Source: Actinoallomurus purpureus
GTDB lineage: Bacteria; Actinomycetota; Actinomycetes; Streptosporangiales; Streptosporangiaceae
DNA length: 64,000 bases
Assembly (NCBI RefSeq): GCF_024055795.1
Contig: NZ_JAMXMY010000002.1
Span: 558,001 to 622,000, forward strand
Reading direction: 5' to 3'
Notes under the pieces: generated by a model
The model's input: the letters and a program-made list of their open reading frames with translations, nothing else
Databases searched by the model: none
What the model was told of the DNA's origin: nothing
In this document: positions 17,419 through 25,993 of the stretch, one piece after another
How positions within the stretch are numbered: position 1 is the stretch's first letter
How the letters are laid out: each line of letters begins with the position of its first letter
Program-made: the position numbers and the translations under genes

Positions 17419-19023
17419 TCACCTGCAGAGGTTCTGCGTGGCCGTCCTCGCGTTCACCTGCCGCTGCTGGGAGTCCGGCGCCTTGGCGGGCTCTCTCACG
17501 GTGACCTTCTTCACCCCGGACCAGGACGGCCCGACCACGACCTGAAGGCGTGACCCGAGCCCGGACACCTGCTTGAGCCTCGCCCCCGGGATCGCCGCCT
17601 TCAGCGTCTTCGCCGAGTCCTCCCGGCCCGGCCCGTACTGGATGACGGTCGCCCCGACCCCGTGCCGCGAGCCGGGCACCACGGTCGCGCCGAACCCGGC
17701 GTCGCGCAGGTCACCGGCGGCCCGGGCGGCCAGCCCGGGCGTGCCGACTCCGTTGATCACGCGGACGTCGATGTTCCGCGGGGCCACCGTGAGGCCGTCG
17801 GGCTTCGCGCTCGGGGACGCCCCGGCGGGGCTCTGCGCGGGCTTCGGCTGGTCGACGATCGGCTTGTCCTGCTGGATCTGGTCGAACAGCCGGCCGGCGG
17901 CCCGGTCGTCCCACAGCACGGTCGACTGCCGCACGCCGCCGATCGGCGTCAGGTAGTCGGCGTTGGCCAGCGGCACCGTCGTGAAGGCGATGCCGTCGGT
18001 CGAGATGCCCCGCATCTGCGTGGCCAGTGACGTCAGCGTGCCCTTCGACAGATCCTTGTCCGCCCGGATCGTGCTCAGCGCCGCGCTGAGCACGGCCGGA
18101 TACCTCGTCGGGTCGTTCAGCGCCTTGTGGGCCACCGCGGACATGAACTGCTGCTGCCGGTCGATCCGGCCCAGGTCGCTGCCGCCGGTCAGGGTGTAGC
18201 GGGCCCGGGAGTAGGCGAGCGCGGTCTTGCCGTCCACGGTGGTCTTCCCCGCGGGCAGCCGCAGGCCGCTCTTCGGGTCGTCGATCGCCTGGTTCGTGCA
18301 GACGGTCACGCCGCCGAGCGCGTCCACGACCTTGATGAAGCCCAGGAAGTTGACCTCGACGTAGTGGTCGACGTGCACGCCGGTGGCGCGCTCGACCGTC
18401 TGCACGGCGAGGGTGGGCCCGCCGTACATGTAGGCCCAGTTGAGCTTGCCCTGCCGCTCACCGACCTGCGTGCCGCGCGTCCCCTCGTTGCCGTTCGACT
18501 TGTGCGACGGAATGGTGACCAAGGAGTCGCGCGGCAGGCTCACCACGGTGATCTTGTCGTGCTTGGACGAGACGTGCACCAGCATCATCGTGTCGGAGCG
18601 CTCGCCGCCGACCTTGCCCAGATGCAGGTCCCGGATCTGCTGGTCGGTCAGCCCGTCGCGCCGGTCGACGCCGGCCAGCAGGATGTTCATCGAGCCCTGG
18701 GGGCCGGAGTCGGGGCGGTTCTTCAGCCCCTCGAACGCGTTGACGCGCCGCACGCTGCCCAGGACGTAGTCCTGGAAGGCCCAGCCGCCACCGGAGAAGA
18801 GCAGCACCGCCGTCGACATCACGCCCGTCGTCAGCAGGAACCGGCGCTGCCGCCGCGCTCCGTCCGCCGGAGCCCCGCGCGGGGCCCGTTCGACGCGCAC
18901 GTGCGAGGCCTCCGCGTCGCCGAGGGCGACGCCCTCCACCTCCGCGGCCTCGTCGTCAGCCGGGGTGCCCGGGCGGGGGCGGAAGTAGCGCTCCTGCGGG
19001 TCGGACTCCTCGTCGTGTGCCAT
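17419..19023 (-). CDS. LytR-CpsA-Psr (LCP) family cell-wall glycopolymer ligase
   Basis: A 534-residue type II membrane protein. LCP enzymes transfer lipid-linked anionic glycopolymers to peptidoglycan outside the membrane. A ~65-residue acidic cytoplasmic part precedes one helix (FLLTTGVMSTAVLLFSGGGW). The LCP domain has NILLAGVDRRDG, GERSDTMMLVHVS, ITVVSLPRDSLVTIP, VDHYVEVNFLGFIKVVDALGG and ALAYSRARYTLTGGSDLGR, which include the Arg and Asp residues that bind the pyrophosphate head group. A LytR_C domain follows (IDVRVINGVGTPGLAARAAG). It is paired functionally with the LCP gene at 40183 and the surface glycan genes. Confidence 0.94.
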   Translation of the reverse strand: MAHDEESDPQERYFRPRPGTPADDEAAEVEGVALGDAEASHVRVERAPRGAPADGARRQRRFLLTTGVMSTAVLLFSGGGWAFQDYVLGSVRRVNAFEGLKNRPDSGPQGSMNILLAGVDRRDGLTDQQIRDLHLGKVGGERSDTMMLVHVSSKHDKITVVSLPRDSLVTIPSHKSNGNEGTRGTQVGERQGKLNWAYMYGGPTLAVQTVERATGVHVDHYVEVNFLGFIKVVDALGGVTVCTNQAIDDPKSGLRLPAGKTTVDGKTALAYSRARYTLTGGSDLGRIDRQQQFMSAVAHKALNDPTRYPAVLSAALSTIRADKDLSKGTLTSLATQMRGISTDGIAFTTVPLANADYLTPIGGVRQSTVLWDDRAAGRLFDQIQQDKPIVDQPKPAQSPAGASPSAKPDGLTVAPRNIDVRVINGVGTPGLAARAAGDLRDAGFGATVVPGSRHGVGATVIQYGPGREDSAKTLKAAIPGARLKQVSGLGSRLQVVVGPSWSGVKKVTVREPAKAPDSQQRQVNARTATQNLCR

Positions 19024-19104
19024 GACGGCTCGCCTCTCCGGGGGGTGCGAAGTCTTGCCTTCATTGCGGCGTTCCTCGCGTTCGTACAGTACCGTGGCGC
19101 CGTC

Positions 19105-20121
19105 ATGAATCCCTCGCCCAACACACAGGTCGCCGTAAACCGCGTCTGGCCGGCCGTGTCAGTGATCATGCCCGTACTCAACGAGGAACGACATCTCGCG
19201 GAGGCGGTCACGTCCATCCTCACCCAGGACTACCCCGGTGAGCTGGAGCTCGTCATCGCGGTCGGACCCTCCCGCGACCGCACGCAGGAGATCGCCGAGA
19301 AGCTCGCGGCCGACGACGCGCGGATCGTCGTCGTCCCGAGCCCGACGGGCCGCACCCCCAACGGCCTGAACGCCTGCATCACGGCCTCGCGGCACTCCAT
19401 CATCGTCCGGGTCGACGGCCACTCGCTGCTGCCCGCCGACTATGTCCGGGCCGCCGTCGAGACCCTGGAGGAGACGGGCGCGGACAACGTCGGCGGCATC
19501 ATGGCCGCCGAGGGCGTCACCCCGTTCGAGAAGGCCGTCGCCCGCGCGATGACGACCAAGATCGGGATCGGCAACGCGACGTTCCACATCGGCGGTCAGC
19601 CGGGCGAGGCGGAGACGGTCTACCTCGGCAGCTTCCGGCGCACCGCCCTCGACCGGGTCGGCGGGTACGACGAGACGTTCGTCCGCGCGCAGGACTGGGA
19701 GATGAACCACCGCATCCGCCAGACCGGCGGCAAGGTCTGGTTCACCCCCCGGATGCGGGTGACCTACCGCCCCCGGCCGAACATCCGGGCGCTGGCCAAG
19801 CAGTTCTTCCACACCGGCAAGTGGCGGCGGGTGGTCGGCCGCGAGCACCAGGGCACTCTCAACCTGCGCTACCTCGCGCCGCCGCTGGCCGTGGTCGCGA
19901 TCGCCGTCGGCGTGGTCGCCGGCGTCCTCGGCTTCTGGCCCGGCTGGATCATCCCCGGCGGGTACGCCGCCGCGATCCTCGCGGGCTCGGTCGCGACCGG
20001 GCGGGGGCTGCCGTTCTCGGCGTGGGTGCGGCTTCCCCTGGTGTACGCGACGATGCACATCGCGTGGGGGCTCGGCTTCCTGGTCAGCCCGCCGAGCCTG
20101 GGGCGTTCTCCCCAGCGGTGA
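19105..20121 (+). CDS. Family 2 glycosyltransferase (ExoA-like)
   Basis: A 338-residue membrane-associated GT2. The GT-A domain reads SVIMPVLNEERHLAEAVTSI, VIAVGPSRDRTQEIAEKL, IVRVDGHSLLPADY (DxD-equivalent) and VRAQDWEMNHRIRQTGGKVW; the C-terminal ~90 residues hold two or three helices (LAVVAIAVGVVAGVLGFWPG and beyond). It resembles succinoglycan ExoA-type enzymes, which extend lipid-linked polysaccharide at the inner membrane face. The ATG at 19105 is chosen; the open frame extends far upstream only as a shadow of the LCP gene. Its 3' end overlaps the convergent IspD-like gene by 38 bases. Confidence 0.92.
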   Translation: MNPSPNTQVAVNRVWPAVSVIMPVLNEERHLAEAVTSILTQDYPGELELVIAVGPSRDRTQEIAEKLAADDARIVVVPSPTGRTPNGLNACITASRHSIIVRVDGHSLLPADYVRAAVETLEETGADNVGGIMAAEGVTPFEKAVARAMTTKIGIGNATFHIGGQPGEAETVYLGSFRRTALDRVGGYDETFVRAQDWEMNHRIRQTGGKVWFTPRMRVTYRPRPNIRALAKQFFHTGKWRRVVGREHQGTLNLRYLAPPLAVVAIAVGVVAGVLGFWPGWIIPGGYAAAILAGSVATGRGLPFSAWVRLPLVYATMHIAWGLGFLVSPPSLGRSPQR

Positions 20122-20803
20122 TCTGCTCGGCGATCAGCAGATCGACCGGATGGGTGATTTTAATGTTCCGCTCACTGCCCGGGACGACCCGTACGGGGAT
20201 CTCGGGCAGGTAGCGGTGCACCACCCCGCAGTCGTCCGTCGGTGGCCGCTCGGCGAAGCCCGGGTCGGCCAGCGCCCGCTCGTACGCCGTGCGGATCGTG
20301 GCCAGCCGGAATCCCTGGGGCGTCTGGAAGCGCCGCAGCCGGTCCCGCCGCGGCATCTCCACGACCCGGTCCCCCTCGACCACGACGACCGTGTCGGACG
20401 AGGGCACCGCCACCGCGACGACCTCCTCGCGCTCCAGCGCCGCGACGCAGTCGGCGATGATCCGGGCGTCCACGAACGGGCGGGCGGCGTCGTGGAACAG
20501 CACGCGGACGTCGCCCGGCTCGTCCTCCAGCGCCGCGAGCGCCCGTAGCGTCGACTCCGTACGGGTGGAGCCGCCCTCGACGACCCGGCCGACCTTGGCG
20601 TACGGCTTGGCGATCACCTCGGCCTCGGCCACATGACCGGCGGCCATCACCACGACGACCTCGTCGATGTCCGGCGCCGTGTCGAACGCCTCGATCGCGC
20701 GGGCGAGAATGGGCCGACCCCCCACGGCCGCCAGCTGCTTCGGCGCGCCGAGACCCAGACGCAGTCCCGTTCCACCGGCGAGGACGACCGCAACGGTTCT
20801 CAT
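20084..20803 (-). CDS. IspD/TarI-family CTP-dependent cytidylyltransferase
   Basis: A 239-residue nucleotidyltransferase of the IspD family. It shows VVLAGGTGLRLGLGAPKQLA (nucleotide loop), VLFHDAARPFVDARII, RFQTPQGFRLATI and the C-terminal NIKITHPVDLLIAEQ. IspD makes CDP-methylerythritol in the MEP isoprenoid pathway; the close relative TarI makes CDP-ribitol. The usual neighbour ispF is absent. Instead the gene lies head-to-head with the CDP-alcohol operon starting at 21031, so it may serve that pathway. Sequence alone does not decide. The ATG at 20803 has TAAAGT at 20812-20817 (minus strand) eight bases upstream. Confidence 0.85.
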   Translation of the reverse strand: MRTVAVVLAGGTGLRLGLGAPKQLAAVGGRPILARAIEAFDTAPDIDEVVVVMAAGHVAEAEVIAKPYAKVGRVVEGGSTRTESTLRALAALEDEPGDVRVLFHDAARPFVDARIIADCVAALEREEVVAVAVPSSDTVVVVEGDRVVEMPRRDRLRRFQTPQGFRLATIRTAYERALADPGFAERPPTDDCGVVHRYLPEIPVRVVPGSERNIKITHPVDLLIAEQITAGENAPGSAG

Positions 20804-21030
20804 GCGCCCGCACTTTACTGTCCGCCACCTACCGTCGTGAGGGCCCACAGGGTGTCGACAGCGGTAACCTATGGGGACCTTTGCCGCGTCACCCGGCTGA
20901 ACGGATGTTTACGGCGAGGAGGCGGCGCCGCGACACTCGCGGTATGGTCGGCGCTCACATCTCACGGCTCTGCCAGAGACCCCCCCACTCCAGACCTGAG
21001 GACTACAGACATGATCTTCGGAGGGCGCCG

Positions 21031-22680
21031 ATGACGTTGGCAGTGGTTCTCGCAACCGAGGCGGTCGCCTCTGGGTCCACGCCGACGGCCGGCCTCACAC
21101 TTCCGGGCGGCGGCGCTGTCGTCACCCGGCTGCTCGCCCAGCTCGAATCCCTTGACGTCGCCGATCGCCGCGTGATCGCCCGTCCCGAGTTCGCCGCCAC
21201 GCTCCGGGAGCACGGCTGCGAGGTCGTCGAGTCCAAGGGGCTCGCCGACGATCTCCGGGAGATCGCACGGGTGGCACGTGCGGCGAAGGAGCCGATGCTG
21301 GTCGTGCACGGTGACGTCATCGCCCATCGCGAGGTGTTCGCCCGGCTCGTCTACAATTCCAAGGCCCCCGCCTCCGCCGTCGTCGCCCGCGATCACGTGA
21401 ACGACGACGAGCTCACCCGCCCCCTCATCCGGATCAGCAAGGGCCGCATCGCTTCGGCGGGCTCCCCCTACCACCAGGTGACCGACCCGAACGCCGTCTT
21501 CCGCGGCGTCCTCCGGGTCTCCCAAGAGGAGACCGACACGCTCGCGCAGGCGGCGGAGAAGCTCGCGGAGCTGGCCGACAAGCCCGACGGTCTCACGGAG
21601 ATCAGCCCGGTCCGCCACCTGTGGCAGAACCCGGAGGACACCGGCGACATCGAGATCGAGCAGGGCGACGGCGACCGCAACAGCGCCCTGGCCACCACCC
21701 CGATCACCGGAGACGACGCGCCGACTCTGCTCGTCGTCGGCCTGGTGCGCTCGGGCGTGAAGGTCACCGGCCGCGGCAACGCCACACTGCTGTGCGAGCG
21801 GGTCCTCGACCAGACACAGGCGGACGCGGCCCAGCGCGCCATCGACGCCGTCGACGAGGACAAGGTCCGCCTGAGCGCGGCGGTGAAGAACAACGACGGC
21901 TTCTTCACGACCTACGCGGTGAGCACCTACTCCCGCTACATCGCGCGCTGGTGCGGCAAGCGCGGCTGGACGCCGAACGGCGTCACCGCGATCTCCATGG
22001 GGATCTCGGTGGTCGCCGCCTACTTCTTCTCCACCGGCCAGCGGTGGGGGATGATCCTCGGCGGTGTGTCGCTGTACTTCGCGTTCGTCTTCGACTGCGT
22101 GGACGGGCAGCTGGCCCGCTACACCCGCCAGTTCAGCACGCTCGGTGCCTGGCTCGACGCGACGTTCGACCGGGCCAAGGAGTACACCGTGTTCGCCGGC
22201 CTGGCCGCGGGTTCCACCGCGGCGGCGGTCGGCAGTTCGGTGCACGGCGGTGACGTCTGGTACCTCGCCGCGATCGCGATCACGGTGCAGACCTGCCGTC
22301 ACATGGTCGACTTCGCGTTCGGCGCGTCGAAGCGGCGGAGGCCGCCCGAGCCCATCCCGGTCGTTCCGCTGGGCACGCCCGGCGACAGCGCCCTGGACGA
22401 GCCGGAGCCCTCGAAGAGCCGCCCGAAGGGCAGCGGCATCAGCCACTTCGCGGTGTGGCTGTCCGCCCGCTCGGAGAAGATCCAGGTCTTCCACTGGTTC
22501 AAGAAGATGATCGTGCTCCCGATCGGGGAGCGGTTCGCGCTGATCGCCCTCACGGCCGCGCTTTTCAACGCGCATGTGACGTTCATCGCACTGCTCTCGT
22601 GGGGTGCCGTCGCCGGGGCCTACACGGTCATCGGCCGCATCCTCCGTTCCCTCACCCAGCCGAGGTCGGTGGCATCCTGA
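21031..22680 (+). CDS. Degenerate nucleotidyltransferase domain fused to a CDP-alcohol phosphotransferase
   Basis: A 549-residue membrane enzyme. Residues ~1-250 resemble a sugar-nucleotidyltransferase fold (TLAVVLATEAV, MLVVHGDVIAHREVF), but the glycine-rich nucleotide loop and its Arg/Lys are not recognisable. Residues ~310-540 form a CDP-alcohol phosphotransferase with six predicted helices and the full motif D355-xx-D358-G359-xx-A362-R363-(8)-G372-xxx-D376-xxx-D380, which binds the metal and CDP-alcohol. The order cytidylyltransferase-then-transferase matches archaeal/thermophile enzymes making di-myo-inositol phosphate, so a soluble or membrane phosphodiester is a possible product. GGAGGG at 21020-21025 supports the ATG. 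It is the first gene of a six-gene operon and the next starts two bases after its stop. Confidence 0.88.
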   Translation: MTLAVVLATEAVASGSTPTAGLTLPGGGAVVTRLLAQLESLDVADRRVIARPEFAATLREHGCEVVESKGLADDLREIARVARAAKEPMLVVHGDVIAHREVFARLVYNSKAPASAVVARDHVNDDELTRPLIRISKGRIASAGSPYHQVTDPNAVFRGVLRVSQEETDTLAQAAEKLAELADKPDGLTEISPVRHLWQNPEDTGDIEIEQGDGDRNSALATTPITGDDAPTLLVVGLVRSGVKVTGRGNATLLCERVLDQTQADAAQRAIDAVDEDKVRLSAAVKNNDGFFTTYAVSTYSRYIARWCGKRGWTPNGVTAISMGISVVAAYFFSTGQRWGMILGGVSLYFAFVFDCVDGQLARYTRQFSTLGAWLDATFDRAKEYTVFAGLAAGSTAAAVGSSVHGGDVWYLAAIAITVQTCRHMVDFAFGASKRRRPPEPIPVVPLGTPGDSALDEPEPSKSRPKGSGISHFAVWLSARSEKIQVFHWFKKMIVLPIGERFALIALTAALFNAHVTFIALLSWGAVAGAYTVIGRILRSLTQPRSVAS

Positions 22681-22681
22681 A

Positions 22682-23365
22682 ATGAGCACAGTCCTTCCCG
22701 GCATGTCGCCGGCCGCCGACAAGCCCGCCCCCGTTCCCGACGCCGAGCTCGCCTACCACGGCAGCCGGCTGATCGCCTACCGCGACGACGGTCCCATCGC
22801 CAACGCGCTGGGCCGGCTGACCAAAGGGCAGCTTCCGCCTCTGCTCCCGTTGCTCGTCGCCGGTATCGTCACCGCGATCCTGCTGGGGGCCGGGGTCAGC
22901 GGTCAGACCAGCCCTGCGGTCTTCGCCCCGGTGCTGGTGCTGCTGCTGGCGGGTCCCGGCTCGACGCACCCGCACAGCGGGCGGCTCGACTGGCTCGTGC
23001 CGCCGATCATGCGGGCGATCGAATACGGATACCTGGCGACGCTGGGCTTCGCGCACGGCGTCTCCAAGCCGCTGGTGTACGCCTTCCTGGGCGTGCTGGC
23101 CTACCACCACTACGACACCGTCTACCGCACCCGCCAGCGGCTTTGGCCGGCGAAGTGGGTGTTCGTCGCCGGCCTCGGCTGGGAGGGCCGCCTGCTCATC
23201 GCGGCGGTCGCCACGCTCGCGGGGAAGCTGTCCATCGTGCTGGCCGTGCTGGGCGTCTACTTCGCCCTGCTGTTCGGCATCGAGAGCGTCTACACGTGGG
23301 TGCGGACCGGTACGGGCAGCGGTGTCATGGTCAATCTCGAGGAAGAGGAGGAAGCCGGCTCATGA
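22682..23365 (+). CDS. Multi-pass membrane protein of the CDP-alcohol operon (DUF5941-like)
   Basis: A 227-residue protein of unknown function. After a ~50-residue N-terminus containing ELAYHGSRLIAYRDDGPIAN, it has at least four or five hydrophobic segments (LLPLLVAGIVTAILLGAGVS, AVFAPVLVLLLAGPG, PLVYAFLGVLAYHHYDTVYR, LLIAAVATLAGKLSIVLAVLG). YHHYDTVYR offers conserved-looking His and Asp, perhaps a catalytic or binding site in the membrane. I associate it from memory with DUF5941, seen beside cytidylyltransferase and CDP-alcohol genes in actinomycetes. It is tightly coupled: one base after the previous gene, four bases overlapping the next. Confidence 0.82.
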   Translation: MSTVLPGMSPAADKPAPVPDAELAYHGSRLIAYRDDGPIANALGRLTKGQLPPLLPLLVAGIVTAILLGAGVSGQTSPAVFAPVLVLLLAGPGSTHPHSGRLDWLVPPIMRAIEYGYLATLGFAHGVSKPLVYAFLGVLAYHHYDTVYRTRQRLWPAKWVFVAGLGWEGRLLIAAVATLAGKLSIVLAVLGVYFALLFGIESVYTWVRTGTGSGVMVNLEEEEEAGS

Positions 23366-24093
23366 TCGGCATGGTTCTGGCCGCGGGAGCGGGCCGACGG
23401 CTCCGCCCGTACACGGACACGCTGCCCAAGGCGCTGGTGCCGGTCGACGGTGAGACGACGATCCTCGACATCGCGCTCGGCAACCTCGCCGAGGTCGAGC
23501 TGACCGACGTCGTCATCGTCGTCGGGTACCGCGCGGAGGCGGTCGAGCAGCGCAAGGCCGCCCTGGAGAGCCGGTACGGCGTCTCCATCACGCTCGTGCA
23601 CAACGACAAGGCCGAGGAGTGGAACAACGCCTACTCCATGTGGATGGCGCGCGACCACTTCGGCGAGGGCGTCCTCATGGTCAACGGCGACACGGTGCAC
23701 CCGGTGAGCGTCGAGAAGACCCTCCTGGAGAACCGCGGCCCGGACATCCTCCTCGCCGTCGACGACGTCAAGAAACTCGCCGACGAGGAGATGAAGGTCA
23801 TCCTCGACGCCGACGGTCGCCTTCAGCGCATCACGAAGCTGATGGACCCGTCCGAGGCGAACGGGGAGTACATCGGCGCCACGCTGCTCGAGCCGGCCGC
23901 CGCGCAGCCGCTCGCGGACGCGCTGAAGGCCACCTGGGAGCGTGACCCGGACCTCTACTACGAGGACGGCTACCAGGAGCTGGTGAACCGCGGCGGGAAG
24001 ATCTCGGTGGCCCCGATCGGCGCGGTCGACTGGGTCGAGGTCGACAACCACGACGACCTGGAGAAGGCCCGCCGGATCGCCAAGGGATACTGA
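23362..24093 (+). CDS. Sugar/polyol-phosphate nucleotidyltransferase (phosphocholine cytidylyltransferase-like)
   Basis: A 243-residue soluble nucleotidyltransferase with an intact active site: MVLAAGAGRRLRPYTDTLPK (nucleotide loop and catalytic Lys), LVHNDKAEEWNNAYSMWMAR, LMVNGDTVHP (metal Asp) and DWVEVDNHDDLEKARRIA. It resembles LicC-type phosphocholine and archaeal inositol-phosphate cytidylyltransferases. In this operon it would activate a phosphorylated alcohol, possibly glycerol-1-phosphate, as CDP-alcohol, making up for the degenerate domain two genes earlier. The start ATG 23362 overlaps the previous stop by four bases, and its last base is shared with the next start. Confidence 0.92.
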   Translation: MIGMVLAAGAGRRLRPYTDTLPKALVPVDGETTILDIALGNLAEVELTDVVIVVGYRAEAVEQRKAALESRYGVSITLVHNDKAEEWNNAYSMWMARDHFGEGVLMVNGDTVHPVSVEKTLLENRGPDILLAVDDVKKLADEEMKVILDADGRLQRITKLMDPSEANGEYIGATLLEPAAAQPLADALKATWERDPDLYYEDGYQELVNRGGKISVAPIGAVDWVEVDNHDDLEKARRIAKGY

Positions 24094-25166
24094 TGCCGCT
24101 GCTCACGCGGATGCTACCCGCGCCGCTGTCCATCGACGTGCGGCGCGGGGCCATCGCCCATCTCGGGGAGCTGCTCGCCGACCGGCGGATCGCCACCGAG
24201 GGCCGCGTGGCCATCGCGGTCGGCCCCGGACAGGGCGACCAGATCGCCGAGCACGTACGGCCCGGTCTGCAGGCGTGCGAGGTCTTCCACGTGGACGGCG
24301 GCACGGTCGACGCCGCCGTCGACCTCGGTTCGCGGCTTCGGAGCGGTTCGTACGAGGCGGTCGTCGGCATCGGCGGCGGGAAGACCATCGACGCCACCAA
24401 GTACGCCGCGACGCTCGCCGGCATGCCGATGGTCTCGGTCGCCACGAACCTGTCCCATGACGGGATCTGCTCGCCTACGGCCTCCCTGGAGCACGAGAAG
24501 GGAAAGAACACCTTCGGTGTCGCGATGCCGCTGGCCATGATCGTCGATCTCGACTATGTCCGCGCCGCGCCGGACCGTCTCGTCCGCGCCGGCGTCGGCG
24601 ACGTGCTGAGCAACTTCTCGGCGGTCGACGACTGGCTGCTGTCCAACCGGGAGCAGGGCGACCCGATCGACCGGCTCGCGCTGACCTTCGCCCGTACGGC
24701 CGCCGAGGCGCTGATCTACCAGCCCCGGTCGATCGAGTCCGACGAGTTCCTGACGGTGCTGGCCGAGAGCCTGGTGCTGTCCGGGATGGCGATGTCCTTC
24801 GCCGGCTCGTCGCGCCCGTCGAGCGGCGGCGACCACGAGATCATGCACGCGATCGACCACCTGTTCCCCGGCACCGCCAACCATGGCGAGCTGGCCGGGA
24901 TCGGCGCGGCGTTCTGTTATCACCTTCGTTCGGTTCACCTGGGGGAGGGCGCCGAACGCCTCGCGGAGATCGTGGCATGCCTGGATCGTCATGGGCTGCC
25001 CAAGACTCCGTATGACATCGGTCTGACGGAGGAGCAGTTCGCCGAAGCGGTGGTCTACGCTCCCCAGACCCGGCCTGGCCGGTACACCATCCTGGAGCAC
25101 CTCGGACTCGACGAGGGCGCTGTGCTGAAAGCGGTACGCGAATATGTCGGCACCTTCGCTGGCTGA
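24093..25166 (+). CDS. sn-Glycerol-1-phosphate dehydrogenase-like protein (AraM/EgsA family)
   Basis: A 357-residue iron/zinc-dependent dehydrogenase. EgsA and AraM reduce dihydroxyacetone phosphate to sn-glycerol-1-phosphate, the stereoisomer of archaeal lipids. The NAD loop is VVGIGGGKTIDATKYAA; VATNLSHDGICSPTASLEHE is a block characteristic of this branch rather than of glycerol dehydrogenase. Likely metal ligands are Asp in GVGDVLSN and His in GGDHEIMHAIDH and TANHGELAG. SSRPSSGGDHE also matches the family. No PcrB/GGGP synthase gene is in the window, so the product is more likely used for a head group than an ether lipid. The gene overlaps its neighbours by 1 and 23 bases. Confidence 0.9.
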   Translation: MPLLTRMLPAPLSIDVRRGAIAHLGELLADRRIATEGRVAIAVGPGQGDQIAEHVRPGLQACEVFHVDGGTVDAAVDLGSRLRSGSYEAVVGIGGGKTIDATKYAATLAGMPMVSVATNLSHDGICSPTASLEHEKGKNTFGVAMPLAMIVDLDYVRAAPDRLVRAGVGDVLSNFSAVDDWLLSNREQGDPIDRLALTFARTAAEALIYQPRSIESDEFLTVLAESLVLSGMAMSFAGSSRPSSGGDHEIMHAIDHLFPGTANHGELAGIGAAFCYHLRSVHLGEGAERLAEIVACLDRHGLPKTPYDIGLTEEQFAEAVVYAPQTRPGRYTILEHLGLDEGAVLKAVREYVGTFAG

Positions 25167-25935
25167 CGTCCGGGCGGGCGGTCAGCCGCCCGGCCTCAAG
25201 GATCGTCGGAACGAAGAGCACTGGGCTGGGCGGCTGTACATGCGCAGCATCTCGCCCTACTTCAGCTGGATCTTCATCCGCGTCGGGTTCTCCCCGAACC
25301 AGCTCACCTACCTGATGATCGTCTGTGGCGTGCTGGGCGGCGCGGCCGTCGCGGTCGACGGTCGCGGGACGACGGGCCTGGTCTGGGCGATCGTCGGCGC
25401 CCTGCTGATCCAGGCCTATCTCCTGCTGGACTGCTCCGACGGCGAGGTGGCGCGGTTCCGCCAGCGCACGTCGGTCACCGGCGTCTACCTCGACCGGATC
25501 GGGCACTACCTGTCGGAGGTCGCGCTCCTGGCCGGCCTGGGAGTGCGCGCTCAGGGCGCCTTCGAGAACGGCGGCTACGTCGAACTCGGCCTGCTCGCCG
25601 CGCTCGGCGCGGCGCTGATCAAGGCCGAGACCGACAACGTGGTCGTCGCCCGGGCAAAGTCGGGCCTGGCCGCCGAGCCGGAGACCGGCGACCGCGCCCT
25701 GCGCCCGGAGTCGACCGGACTGGCGCTGGCCCGTGAGGCGGCGTCGCTGCTGAAGCTCCACCGGATCATCGGCGCGGTGGAGCTGTCCCTGCTCATCGTG
25801 GCCGCCGCGGTCGTCGATCACCTGACGCACGGCCTGACCGCCACGAGGGTCCTCGCCGCAGCCGTCGCGATCGTGGCCGTCCTGCAGACGGGGCTGCACT
25901 TCGTCAGCATCGTCGCGTCGCGGAGGCTGAAGTGA
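25144..25935 (+). CDS. Second CDP-alcohol phosphotransferase, catalytic Asp replaced by His
   Basis: A 263-residue membrane enzyme of the CDP-alcohol phosphotransferase family with about six helices. The motif reads D96-CS-D99-G100-EV-A103-R104-(8)-G113-VYL-D117-RIG-H121: the last Asp, normally the proposed general base, is His, while metal- and CDP-binding residues remain. The substitution may mark a different acceptor or mechanism, or loss of activity. The start ATG 25144 lies inside the dehydrogenase gene (23-base overlap), so the genes are coupled. The acceptor alcohol is unknown; the operon suggests CDP-glycerol as donor. Confidence 0.9.
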   Translation: MSAPSLADVRAGGQPPGLKDRRNEEHWAGRLYMRSISPYFSWIFIRVGFSPNQLTYLMIVCGVLGGAAVAVDGRGTTGLVWAIVGALLIQAYLLLDCSDGEVARFRQRTSVTGVYLDRIGHYLSEVALLAGLGVRAQGAFENGGYVELGLLAALGAALIKAETDNVVVARAKSGLAAEPETGDRALRPESTGLALAREAASLLKLHRIIGAVELSLLIVAAAVVDHLTHGLTATRVLAAAVAIVAVLQTGLHFVSIVASRRLK

Positions 25936-25993
25936 AGACGGCTTGCGCCGAGGCGCATCCCCAGCCGGTTCGAGTCGATTCATGGAGACGCGC

